The position numbers and the translations under genes were made by a program. The notes beneath the pieces are model-generated. The model searched no databases and had not been told where the DNA came from. It was given only the letters and a program-made list of their open reading frames with translations. Below, piece by piece: positions 34,601 through 43,954 of a stretch of 64,000 bases of DNA; the stretch's first letter is position 1, and each line of letters starts with the position of its first letter. This DNA is from Tenebrio molitor (taxonomy: Eukaryota > Arthropoda > Insecta > Coleoptera > Tenebrionidae): assembly GCF_963966145.1 (NCBI RefSeq), contig NC_091047.1, positions 27,962,001 to 28,026,000 on the forward strand, in the 5' to 3' direction.

Positions 34601-37251
34601 TGGGTGTTGTTTTATTGTCTTTGTTGTTATTATTTGTTTGTTATTGTTGAACTTTTTGTAATTCGGCAGGATTGCAAAGTGAGTGAAAAACGCCACTGGA
34701 AAGGCACATGTTGCGTTCTGCATTTAGTACCACTTTATAGCAGTGCGCATTTACGCGGCACATCCGCTTTTTTCAAATAGTGCTCCCTCCTGTTAATAGT
34801 ACTTCCATGGGCGGTAATTAATAATACAGGATATTTCACGAGTGATAATGAGCCCGACGGAATTGAAAATGCAACCCACACTACATTTCCGAAAAAACCT
34901 GGGTACTGAAATTAAAATATCCCGCTTTTTTTGAAAATGTATTTTGGGTTGCATTTTTAATTCCATCGAGCTCATTATCACTGGTGAAATACCCTGTATG
35001 TGGCTTTAAATGGATGGTGATACCAGCTCATCATTAGTCTTCGGACAAAATAGTCCCCGACAGTCGACCAGTACAACTTTGCGCAATACCCCGCTCACAT
35101 ATGTATAAACACGATTCAGCTGGTTCGCTTTAAATAACAGGCGAACAAGCTGAATCATGTTTATGTGTGAGCGAGGGATTACGCAAAGTTGTACTGGTCG
35201 ACTTGTCGGGTACTATTTTGTCCTAAGACTACATCATACAGTACAGTGAGGTGCTGGCAGAATGAAAATTTTGATGAAACGTAGATAAGTAGATAGAGGA
35301 CCGTTTCGATGGCCGCCTAGATCCCCTCCTAACCTTACTCCTTGGAACTTTTTCTTGCGGAGTCACATTAAAGCTAAATCAAGAGGATCTAATACAAAGA
35401 ATTTTTGAAGCAGCTCGTTCTGTAGATGTGGAAATGCTCCAAAGAGTACAAACAAATATAGGTCATTGTTCACTTTAGCTACTTCTGGAATTTTCCAGTT
35501 TTTTCTGGCTAGACAGCCTCAGGGCGTCCTCCTACATCGTTGTCCACCACTCAAACCTTGTGCAAATGAATTTTCCTTGCCCTTTAGTTATACTGAGAGA
35601 TTGACGCGACCTTGAAACACAACAAGAGAAAAAAAAAGGCATTTGCATAAGGTTTGAATGGTGGGAAACGATCTAGGAGGACGCCCTGGGGCTGTCTAGC
35701 CAGAAAAAACGCGAAAGTTCTAGAAGTAGCTAAAGTGGACGATTACCCAAATATACAGGCTCTCCCAAAAATGGCGTACTAACTACTTACTACCGTATCC
35801 AGGATGTTTAAATGTACACGAAAAAAATATGGAAAAAAATTTTCAGACAAAAAAATAAATTATTATTTTTATTATTAACGGTAATACAATGTAAACAAAG
35901 ATGTAATCGTACATAATTACATTGCAATGTTACCGTAGTGGATTTAAAATATTTTTTTCAATTTCCAAAGCTTCTAAATGCACTATTGTGCAGGACTAGA
36001 TATTGGTAGTGAGTAATCTTGTATTTTGTGATAATATGTACGACTAGAGGTAGCTGTCATGACAATTTAATACATATATTTCAAAATAATTTTCCTGTCA
36101 AGTGCCACTTTCAAGGACCGCCAATTCAGCAATTAAGTCCAATAGAATTTTTGAAACATTTTTCTGACGTTTACGGTAGTCTCTTCTACACCGTAGTGCA
36201 CCGTTAGTACGCCATTTTTGGGACAGCCTGTAATTATGTATTAGAGGAGCAGTTGTCTGCGGACAACAGCATGGGCAAAATTTTTAATGTTTACTGTAAT
36301 TTTTGGGTTCATTTTTCATTAAATTGTGTTGACAGATCTATTTTTATTGACGCTATTATTCAGATTACGATAATATCTAGCTTTGATGTCCTTTCTTATT
36401 TTCATGGATAGAAAAAAAAAGAGAAATATTTGTAGATCATTGGGATAAATCGAATGTTTTTAAATGTTGCCACATTTAGGCCGTTCAAATAAAGTTACTT
36501 GAAGGTGAATAAACCGGGCCTTAGTGTAATAAAAAGTCCATATCTTCTACAAAAAAGAAGATAGATTTTTGTTTAACATTTTTACTTGATATTTTATAAC
36601 TACGTACTTAACAAAGTACTGTTAAGCTGTTCCACCAATTTTGGGGCACCTTGTATACTTTTAATATTATTTTGGAGGCGGCGTTGCAATTTGTAAAGAA
36701 CACGTGAAAACACAATTATTTGAATCGTTACAGATGTCGGCGAAATCGTGCACGAGGACTCCCCCGAGCTGGAAGAAGACATGCACATGGTCGACCACGT
36801 GCTGGGACTGAACGAATCTGATACACTGGAACAGGTGTTGGAAACGCAAGCCTCACACCTGCTGGAAGAAACCGACATCAACACCGTACTTAGCACGATA
36901 CAAGTGGACGAATTCAGCGACTTCTTTACTGGTAAACGGATAATTAGAATCTCTAAAAGTGTAATGATAGGAGTGTTTCCAGTGAATCGAAACGGCGAAT
37001 ACGAGCCGTCACGGGAGGAAGCGGAGGAGCTGGAAAAAGCTCTGGCTGCTGTCGACAACGACGTCAAGTCGTTGGAAAAGTTGAGCCAGTCCCAGGGTCT
37101 GTTAGATTCGTTGTTAGACGAGCACACGCTGGCGGAATCTCTGGTGCAGATTCCCGACGTGTTTCACAACGGTTACACTCCGTGCGGTGATAGTATGGTA
37201 GCACAAACGTCGTCCTTTCTCTTGCCTGTCGAACCACAATCTCATTCTTAA
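25689..37251 (+). CDS. INO80D: INO80 complex subunit D (5' end not found)
   Basis: Subunit of the nuclear INO80 chromatin-remodelling complex. Visible exons are 25,689-25,945, 25,997-26,163, 26,215-26,613, 26,670-26,835, 36,734-36,931 and 36,983-37,251. All junctions are GT-AG, the frame is kept throughout, and 484 codons precede the TAA stop. Exon 3 carries the C3HC3H zinc motif (CQMENCFQPALPCTRHC, then FGYCTAKFADNTQCSVPVFD and LPLCPEHARKR), which matches my recollection of vertebrate INO80D closely. A lysine-rich stretch follows (RNKKKKKPIKTPE). The last two exons hold the conserved NGEYEPSREEAEELEKAL. Introns are 51, 51, 56, 9,898 and 51 bp. The N-terminal zinc motif known in this family was not found, so the gene is incomplete here. 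The last mini-intron is stop-free and in frame, and could be retained. KANSL2 has a related zinc motif but fits less well. Confidence 0.88.
27518..27654. mobile_element. Foldback MITE with gggccggttgcaccaacg ends (137 bp)
   Basis: Left gggccggttgcaccaacgtg and right ...cgttggtgcaatcggcccc are imperfect inverse complements. Further pairing comes from gttaaagttaact against agttaactttaac, so nearly the whole unit is palindromic. This end type is common among insect foldback elements. Confidence 0.75.
28115..28340. mobile_element. TA-flanked MITE, cagttggttgc family, uninterrupted copy (about 222 bp)
   Basis: Ends cagttggttgcaaaaaaaaa and ttttttttgcaaccaactg are inverse complements with TA outside each. 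It contains the uninterrupted site aatgtaaatttgg (28,159-28,171), which is split by another element in the second copy at 32,571. Confidence 0.85.
29714..29875. mobile_element. Foldback element (about 160 bp)
   Basis: Inner arms gtgcaaaattttttatcgga (29,739) and its inverse ending ttgcac (29,852) are 35 bp long, including tttttttgctaat against attagcaaaaaaa. Weaker outer arms (aaataatca against tgattattt) extend the structure. No coding sequence. Confidence 0.65.
31503..31718. mobile_element. TIR MITE with cagtcgaatgcaaaaaaa ends (about 215 bp)
   Basis: The left end tacagtcgaatgcaaaaaaa is followed by agtagac; the right end gtctactttttttgcattct closes with ctgta. The TIRs are about 28 bp and imperfect, flanked by TA. 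Open frames on the - strand across this element (up to 134 codons) are element sequence. Confidence 0.7.
32571..33032. mobile_element. TA-flanked MITE, cagttggttgc family, interrupted copy
   Basis: It has the same ends as the copy at 28,115-28,340 (cagttggttgcaaaaaaaac and gcaaccaactg). The interior matches up to gatgta, then a 235-bp foreign element follows, then the match resumes with aatttggttttgtcc. It is therefore the host of a nested insertion. Confidence 0.9.
32617..32851. mobile_element. Nested MITE with ctgtcgcgagcaaaaaa ends (235 bp)
   Basis: Inverted ends ctgtcgcgagcaaaaaaaaa and ttttttgctcgcgacag are followed inward by ctggtcgtcaaaa against the partly inverse gacgaccag. TA precedes and follows the unit (32,615-32,616 and 32,852-32,853), whereas the sister site at 28,115 carries TA once. 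This is direct evidence of insertion with a TA target duplication, as for Tc1/mariner-type elements. Confidence 0.92.
34825..34998. mobile_element. MITE copy D of the tacagggtatttcacgag family (short form, about 174 bp)
   Basis: Left end tacaggatatttcacgagtg with the block aattgaaaatgcaaccc; right end gggttgcatttttaattcca and on to gaaataccctgta. It is far shorter than copies A and C (about 455-535 bp), so it is an internally deleted form that keeps both ends. Confidence 0.85.
35035..35231. mobile_element. Near-perfect 197-bp palindrome (foldback)
   Basis: The left arm runs tagtcttcggacaaaatagt, gtcgaccagtacaactttgc, gattcagctggttcgc; the right arm is its inverse complement almost to the centre (taaataa), with only scattered mismatches. 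Arms are about 95 bp each. A transcript of the INO80D intron would carry this as a long hairpin. Confidence 0.85.
35471..35737. mobile_element. Foldback element (267 bp)
   Basis: Left cactttagctacttctggaa and right agaagtagctaaagtg are inverse. So are ttctggctagacagcctcag against ctggggctgtctagccagaa, and gcgtcctcctacatcgtt against its partner near 35,675. The middle contains no frame of note. Confidence 0.75.
35754..36232. mobile_element. TIR element with caggctctcccaaaaatgg ends (about 475 bp)
   Basis: The left end caggctctcccaaaaatggc continues gtactaac; the right end gttagtacgccatttttggg closes with acagcctg. TA lies outside both ends. The 62-codon frame inside (36,019-36,207) runs into the TIR and is only weakly protein-like (the part IQQLSPIEFLKHFSDVYG might be a transposase remnant, unproven). 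Confidence 0.75.
36481..36523. repeat. Single arm of the ggcccggtttattcacc foldback
   Basis: ccgttcaaataaagttactt followed by gaaggtgaataaaccgggcc copies the right arm of the element at 5526-5654. No left arm is seen nearby. Confidence 0.7.
36932..36982 (+). other. INO80D 51-bp in-frame, stop-free intron
   Basis: The segment starts gtaaacgg and ends gtttccag. Its length is a multiple of three and it contains no stop in the reading frame. Removing it gives FFT-V-NRNGEYEP, close to the conserved family sequence; keeping it adds 17 residues. The other mini-introns of this gene are also 51 or 56 bp, which supports it being a real intron. Confidence 0.7.
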
Positions 37252-38816
37252 TAGATAATTCGAGCGTATGAAGTTTCACCTTGACAGTACAATCTACAGT
37301 AATATAATTAAGGATAATAACTGGTATAAGTCCATCAGATTTTGTAAATAGTAGCATGTAGGATCGCTCATGGCAGAAATAATTCGACGTCGACACAAAC
37401 GACCAGTGATCTTTCACTTTTCTATATCGTAGGCGCTTTGGTTTTGTTTTCGATGGAACGCTTCATATGTACCTTACCCACCCTATCGGACCCATCCAAA
37501 GGAAAATATCGTAAACAATCAAATTTATTTATAAAGCTACTAATCATTTCGATCTATAGTCAAGACTGAATAGGATTTTTAGCCGTACTAATTTCGGTAA
37601 TTGCAGACGTTCTAAATTGTTGACAAAGTGAACCACAATTCAATGATGTATTGGTTGAACGAAGAAAACATCACTTGTTCGTTGTTAGTTTAAGCATATT
37701 TTTCTACTTTGATGCATTGTTGATATTGTGAATATACCAGTTATTACTTGTGCAATTGCAGGCTTAAAATAATTTTTTACCACACACGATTGAAATGTCT
37801 TTGAAATTGTCAAATTGGATTTTCCTAATGTATAGTAGTGTATGTGATTCCATTGTTTCGAATGGTAACGCATCTACTGTTTGTTTATGTTCAATAAAAA
37901 TGTTATTTATTTTTATTTATTTCCGAACAGTCCTTCATACATTTGGTACTATTTATATTATTTTTATACGCGTTTATTTGTATCGTATTTTCATTTTAGG
38001 TAATCAATAAATAGAAAATACAATGTAGTTTACCTGCATAGTTATTATTTTGATTAAAATTCCCTTATTAGTTTTAATGATATTGTGATTGGAAGATGTA
38101 AAATATAGTATTTCGTGAAACTTAAAAGGAAGTGTTTTTCGATCGTTTACTTCGATGTCTTGATTGGAAGCCGTAATTATGGATTTTGTACAATAATTTT
38201 AGATAGTATTTTGTAGACAATGTTGTGAATAAAAATGATCTTGTAAAAAGCGTATTTGAAATTAATTATATTTTGTATCGCAAATCTTCCACGTTGACAC
38301 GCTGCAATAATATTGAAATTGAAATTAAATGAACGGAATGAATTCAAATTGTATTTTAAAGATGGCCTTTTTGTATACAGTCTAGTATAAATATTAATTT
38401 CATGATATCAACAAACCGATTTGTAACTTCATCGTTAAACATTTACTAAGTGTACGTGTAACTGAAGATTAGATAGTTTCTTAAGTTGTTTACATGTAAC
38501 ATTTCAAGTTGTACATATTCTTAGGATAAAAATGTTAATAAAAAAATACAACAATCTAAGAAGTGATGTTTAATGTCGTCCGGAGTCACACAAAACGGTT
38601 ACAGTGCAAAAAGATTTATTACCTTTATTTTTACACAATTATCAATTATCACATAGTGAACAGATGACCTCTCAATATGCTGCAGAAGAAACAGTTTTCC
38701 TGAACGAATCAACTAAAATATTCCATACACGGTAACAAAATTTTACGCTCAACCCAAACGTGATAAACAATAACTAACAACAATTAAACTGATTTCGATA
38801 AACTTCTGCACACTAC
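37252..38816. other. Shared 3' region of convergent INO80D (+) and STT3B (-)
   Basis: INO80D polyadenylation signals AATAAA lie on the + strand at 37,893, 38,228 and 38,537. On the - strand the STT3B signal reads TTTATT on the + strand at about 38,612. No gene lies between; open frames here are UTR sequence. Which signals are used cannot be told from sequence. Confidence 0.55.
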
Positions 38817-41800
38817 TTACACTTGTTTCGTCGACAGTCTCTTGCCTTTTACGATTACTGGTTTGTTTTTTATTGTACCCTTTTTGCGTTTGGTGCTCTG
38901 CAAAAAACCCGGTCATTACCTATGTAAACCTTTCGTCTCTAGTCCTTTACCTTCTTCGAGACGAAGTTCTGCGACTTTACCACCCTGTTTGCCACGGGAA
39001 TTCTCGGTCGATTGAACTCATCCACCTTTTTCACCCTTCAAAACAATTTTTACAAAATCGTGGAAAAAACCCACCAATATTCACCTGTATATCCGCACCA
39101 GCCAGTGCTCGGTGGTGTACGCCTCTTCCAGGTAGGTAAGTTGGAAATCTTTATTGCCGATAACTGCGTTGCGTGTACGGTCGAATCCTGCTGGCGTACG
39201 GTAGTCCAATTTCAACTCTCCGAAACGGTAATAGCTCAGTTTGTACATGAGGGAGTTCAGAAGGGTGGGGGCGCCCTCGGCGTCCACCCTGAATTCGCCA
39301 TGTTCGGTAAAATAGTCACTCTCCTAAAAGAAATTTCACAGAATTACGTCAAGTACTGATCGTATTTCCTTCAACAAATTTAATCCAATCAGATTGCTGC
39401 CAAATTTGAACTTCAGCTCAGCCATTGACTGCGAATATTCATGCACTTGTGCATAAAGAGCTTGTTATTGGCTGCAATTCAAATGTGGCAGCAGATACAA
39501 TTAAAAAACCTGAGAAAAATTCATTAAATAATGCCTATTCGTATTACATAATAAGTTTTCTGTACGGTTTAATTTTTTTAAGGAAATAGTTGTCAAAATA
39601 TCTCTCGTGCATATCAAACATCATAATTTCCTCAGGCACACTAGAAAAAAAATATTGACAACTTGACACTCGGGATGTTACTATTGAATATTTTTCATGA
39701 AAAATTGTATAAACAAACGTAAAGAACGTAATTTTATACTAAATAGCATCGAATGATGGCTTTTTTTGAGATATCTGTATATGACTTTAGCCTTGTTAAT
39801 CGAACACCAGAGAGCGCCGTAGTCGCTTTGACAGATGTAAATGTCAGTTATCACACATTACCTACTAACAACTCACATTCGAGACTAAAATCTACGTAGG
39901 GGGCTACAAGTAAATCGTTTTGGCTAAAGACCTACCCTTATATCCTTTGGATGCTCCCCTTCGGCGATCCTCACCATCCACAAGAACTTGTTGATGTCGT
40001 CCCCTGAATACCCGATCACACCTCCAAAAATGACGAGCACATAATCCACATCTAGAGCGGTCATAATATCGTAAGCAGCAGTTTCATTGGAGGACATAGC
40101 CTTGCCGACCAGAGCAATGTGGCTGTTGTTCCAAGTATTATTGTCCACTAGAGTAGTACGATTCGCCATTCCCGCTATCTGATACCCATAATCCCACCTG
40201 AAACCCGTCGTTTTATACCCTCAAAAAACCTCCAGGTCTCTGACAAATTACCAACTCATGACCCTAGCCTCGTCGGCCGTATTCTGCGACAACCAAAAGT
40301 AAGCCTCTCTGAAATCGTCCAAAATCTGTCTCGTTCCGTCGCCTCCGTACGAAGCCAGGACGATGCTGGGACTCGAGTAGGCGTTGCTGGTGACCCAGGT
40401 GCAGTGCACCGCGAACAACATCAGTAACAACATAATTACAACAGTGACGATGCTACGTATATTTGGACCGATCCCGTCGGTTTCCTTGCTTTGCTCGTGT
40501 TTCATTTTTGGTACACGTCCGGCGACCGCCTGCAAGATCTCTATTTAGTCGAGTCGATAAAATAAAAGACGTCAAAGATTCACCTTGTCGTACAACCTTC
40601 GGTTGTTCGGTGGCGACTGGTCCTCTTCGTCACTGTCTTCGTTACGTGGGGTGTCGTCTTCTCTCAGGAACAACTCCAAGAGACCGGAGAACGCTACGCC
40701 GCTCAGAATGCACACCACAGGTGTCAAGGTCAGCATCAGACGGACCATCACTCCGGCGAAGTACACGGCGCTCAAAGCGTACAGTATCACTGAAGCAACA
40801 ATATGTTTAAAAAAAAGTCGACAGTGGTTGTTACGAATTACCGAAAACTCTCTCGTCGTTCACATTTTTGATGCAGTACCACAAGCCTGCAGGGAACGTT
40901 GCGACCAATATATGCAAGTCAAAGAAGAAGGAGAACCATGTTGTGGGCTGGTGCTCGGAAACTGAGGCGATTATGGGAATATGGATTTTTGCGTAGCCTG
41001 TGTCCCACAGAGAGTAGAACCTACGATGTCACAATGAAGTGTGTACTGATTTTTTAAGAGAAATTATTTTTTAGTACCGTCCACTCCAGGGTGCGATGTA
41101 TCCTGCATAAGTTAGACCAACAACAGTCAGGAAAACAACCCCGGCCGAGATCAGACCTCCGAATATAACTAAAGACTTGAATTCTGATTTGGACAGCATC
41201 GTTTGCAAATATTTCAGAGTTGCTACGGCGAAGAGTAGAGCAAATACACCTGCGAGAGACAATTTTCACATTATGACAAGTGAAGGGTGAAATTATCTTG
41301 AGATATTCTTAAAATAACAAGCGTAGTGATTTTCAACGAATTACTTTTATAAGTTGGTCTGTTTTGTCCAATAACCTTTATAATCTACCAATATTTTAAA
41401 ATATTATGGAAATAGATAAATTACGTAAATACATAAACTTGGGAACCGTACTTTCGACTTTTTTTTTAAACGATATATCAAGTATTTGTTTATGGCTATT
41501 ATATCGTTGACAAAATTGGAAAAAAGAACAAAGTAAAACATGCGCTAAAAAATAAGCAAAGCTGACACTGAGTGAGATTGTGAAGGTTAACGTCCTTCCT
41601 AACTTTTTCTACAAAAAAGACAGGGTCGAGGCAGCAAAGAGATAAATGTAATAATGTTAATGTTTTCTTCCTATAAAACATTACTTGTTTTGTTAATTGA
41701 AAAATGGGATATAATTAAAAAATGAAATTTGTAGAAAATTGGGAGAGTGAAAGAATCACATCAATATACTTAGTGAAGGCAGATAATTCTTAATGAAAAC

Positions 41801-43731
41801 ATTGAAAATTGTTACTCTCCGGAAAATCCGGTGTTCTTAGATTTCAAGATTTATAAAATGATTTTTTTGAGAGCCCTGGGGAACATTTTATATTTTCTAT
41901 TTTTATTTATTTATTTCTATCATAATGGCATCAATATTCGGCAACTCGGCAACAGTATCGCCGCCAAAACAACCCCAAACTGTTAGTATGGGAATGTAAA
42001 ATAAAATTATTATCGAACCCCAAGGAAATACTATGTGAAGTATTTGACCTTTCAAATTTTTTGAATATTTCATATTACTCCTATAAAATATCATAATATA
42101 CCGAAACTTCAGTCATTTACTGTTTAGTATTACATAAAAAATAAAATGTTATAATAACGTCTGACTGTACCTGAGGCGGCCATGTGTTCGCTAGTGCGGA
42201 TTGGTTGGAAACCCACAAACGGAATTTGCATAGAACAAATTAATCCCAGGATGTAGAATGTCGTATAACTTGTAAAAAGTCGGTTTGAAAAACGGCCCAT
42301 CAGCAACAAGACAAAGACGTGGAGGGGAATCAAGTTGATGATGAAGACGTAGCCACCCCATGCAGATACCTGAATAAATTTTTAAACATTTTTATCATAT
42401 TCGATTCGTTCGATTAAAGAAGAACATGGGCGGAGCCACAGATTACTGTGCAAATCAGTACATTTGATGTCACGTGATATACTCTTCTGACTTTAAACAT
42501 ATCGAAAAAATATTAACAAGTTAGTACGTCGTTTTTGAATATTCTCAGAGCAAAGAGCGGTGTCCAACTGTTATGTAAAGTTTAAACTGTTATGTAATTG
42601 CACTTGAGAATATAAAAGTGTTATCTGTTTCATAAAAAGTAATCAAAATAAGCACTTTCAAAAGTGTAAACCTTCACCTACCTTATTACGTAATTCCTTT
42701 AAATATTTATAAGTAAAATGGAATTAACAAAGTTCTGCCAGATACCTTAAGAAAATAAATAAACTCTACAGTATAAACATCACTTCTGTAAATATGTTGA
42801 CTATTAAATACATGCTCAAGTAAATTCAAAGTACAAATAAATTCAACCGTTTTTCATAAATAGTTTAGAAATTTTTCCAGTTACGATCGCTGTGGCAAAG
42901 TATATGTAATGATGAAAAAAAATTTTTTTGCTCTAGTGAAATTTTTAGCATGTAGAAATACAAAAAAAAAATGTTGGGAGTTTTTTACCATGTAGAAGTA
43001 GGACAACGCTGCAGCAACAGCCCAAAACACTGATCCAGTCTTGACAGATTTAATCCAGAGGAAATACGTAAATTGGAGCGCAAAAATGGCAATTCCTTCG
43101 TTGTCATAACTTCCAGCAACAGAACGACTGATGTAACCAGGCACAATGGCAATGAAACATGCTGCAAAAAGGCCAGCACCGGCTGACCACAGTTCTTTGG
43201 TCAGAAAGTACGTCGATATGGCCGTCAGACCACTGCAACATTAAAAATTTAAAGACTGCACTATCTAGTCGACAATTGAAATACCTGAATATTGGTGCCA
43301 AAAACACACAAACGTCACGTATATGTACATTTATATTTAGTAAATGCAATAAATAGTGTATGCTTCCGGAAGTTATCATGAGCCCAGGGTACACCGTACC
43401 CCCCACTATGCGTCCCAAAGGATACCATGCCCTCTCATCAAACCAATTCAAAAAATTATAGAACCCATGTTTTACCATATATGCGGTCGCTCTGTAATTA
43501 AACCTGAAAATTGGGAGGTCTCGTCATTCAGAAAACACGCGTGTTACGTCGACTTCCTCACCATGGATCGAATTCGTGAATTATACTTTCAAATCTTATA
43601 ACCGCGAACAGGCGGGACGAGAAGCCGGCTATCCATGCCAGAAGGAGTACGACGAAAATTATTAGACTGTTTATTCCTGCTTTACTATTTATTTTGGTGA
43701 TTTGTGACTTTTTCGTACCGGCTTGAACCAT
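38817..43731 (-). CDS. STT3B: STT3B, catalytic subunit of oligosaccharyltransferase
   Basis: ER membrane enzyme that transfers the lipid-linked oligosaccharide to asparagine in N-X-S/T sequons. Twelve exons were joined from 43,562-43,731, 43,285-43,503, 42,989-43,232, 42,171-42,369, 41,078-41,249, 40,842-41,020, 40,584-40,789, 40,252-40,529, 39,936-40,197, 39,085-39,323, 38,951-39,035 and 38,817-38,897. These give 2,334 nt, 777 aa, all GT-AG. Catalytic motifs are visible: EFDPW near residue 55, SVSEHQPTTW, WWDYG at about 556-560, and DNNTWNNSHIALVGKAM. FGGVIGYSGDDINKF with AEGEHPKDIRESDYF, and the basic tail KRKKGTIKNKPV, point to STT3B rather than STT3A. Many hydrophobic helices precede the lumenal C-terminal domain. 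The start is the ATG at 43,731, downstream of a non-ATG extension; MVQAGTKKSQ precedes the first helix. Its length is near that of other insect STT3B proteins as I recall them. Confidence 0.95.
39324..39935 (-). other. STT3B 612-bp intron with a foldback
   Basis: One of three longer introns of STT3B (612, 619 and 921 bp; the others are 49-58 bp). Around 39,396-39,494 is an imperfect inverted repeat (attgctgccaaatttgaa against ttcaaatgtggcagcag) of the MITE type. The 921-bp intron (41,250-42,170) and the 619-bp intron (42,370-42,988) show no clear repeat. Confidence 0.55.
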
Positions 43732-43954
43732 TTTTGACAACCAAAAACATGACACGCATACACAGTCTCACAGGTTACTTTGCAATCAGACGGCCATTTC
43801 CTATTGGTCGACTTGTTGACAACTTGGCATTTGTCACGAAAATTCTAGGGGATTTTAATTTGACACCAACCGGGAAACCATTTAATTAAGGCGGCAAATT
43901 CATAAATTCAAAAATACACACCGTGAATTATTTATTACGAAAACACAACAAACA
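43732..43954 (-). promoter_or_regulatory. Short PIG-K / STT3B spacer: PIG-K poly(A) signal and STT3B 5' region
   Basis: Only 223 bp separate the PIG-K stop (43,955) from the STT3B start (43,731), same strand. AATAAA on the - strand (tttatt at 43,931-43,936) lies about 20 bp past the PIG-K stop. The STT3B promoter and 5' UTR would have to fit in the remaining 200 bp, or inside PIG-K, unless the genes share a transcript. No TATA box is evident. Confidence 0.5.

Larger units (their letters stand above)
26836..36733 (+). other. INO80D large intron (9.9 kb), filled with foldback elements
   Basis: It starts gtaagtgcgg and ends cgttacag, joining codon halves to GAT. The intron contains at least ten inverted-repeat elements, listed separately. 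The many open frames of 60-134 codons in it either fall inside MITEs or are AT-rich without family resemblance, so none is annotated as a gene. It also carries a single mobile-element-like end (acagggtgttttcgaaattg, 34,123) with no partner seen. Confidence 0.75.

Noticed and set aside
36600..37127. 175-codon Ser-rich - strand frame
   Set aside because: Antisense of the acidic INO80D C-terminal exons, which give Ser/Thr-rich complements.
40463..40965. Two + strand frames of 115 and 126 codons
   Set aside because: Antisense of STT3B exons 6-8.
43732..43755. Longer STT3B N-terminus (eight extra codons)
   Set aside because: No ATG in that extension; the ATG at 43,731 is the natural start and fits family length.
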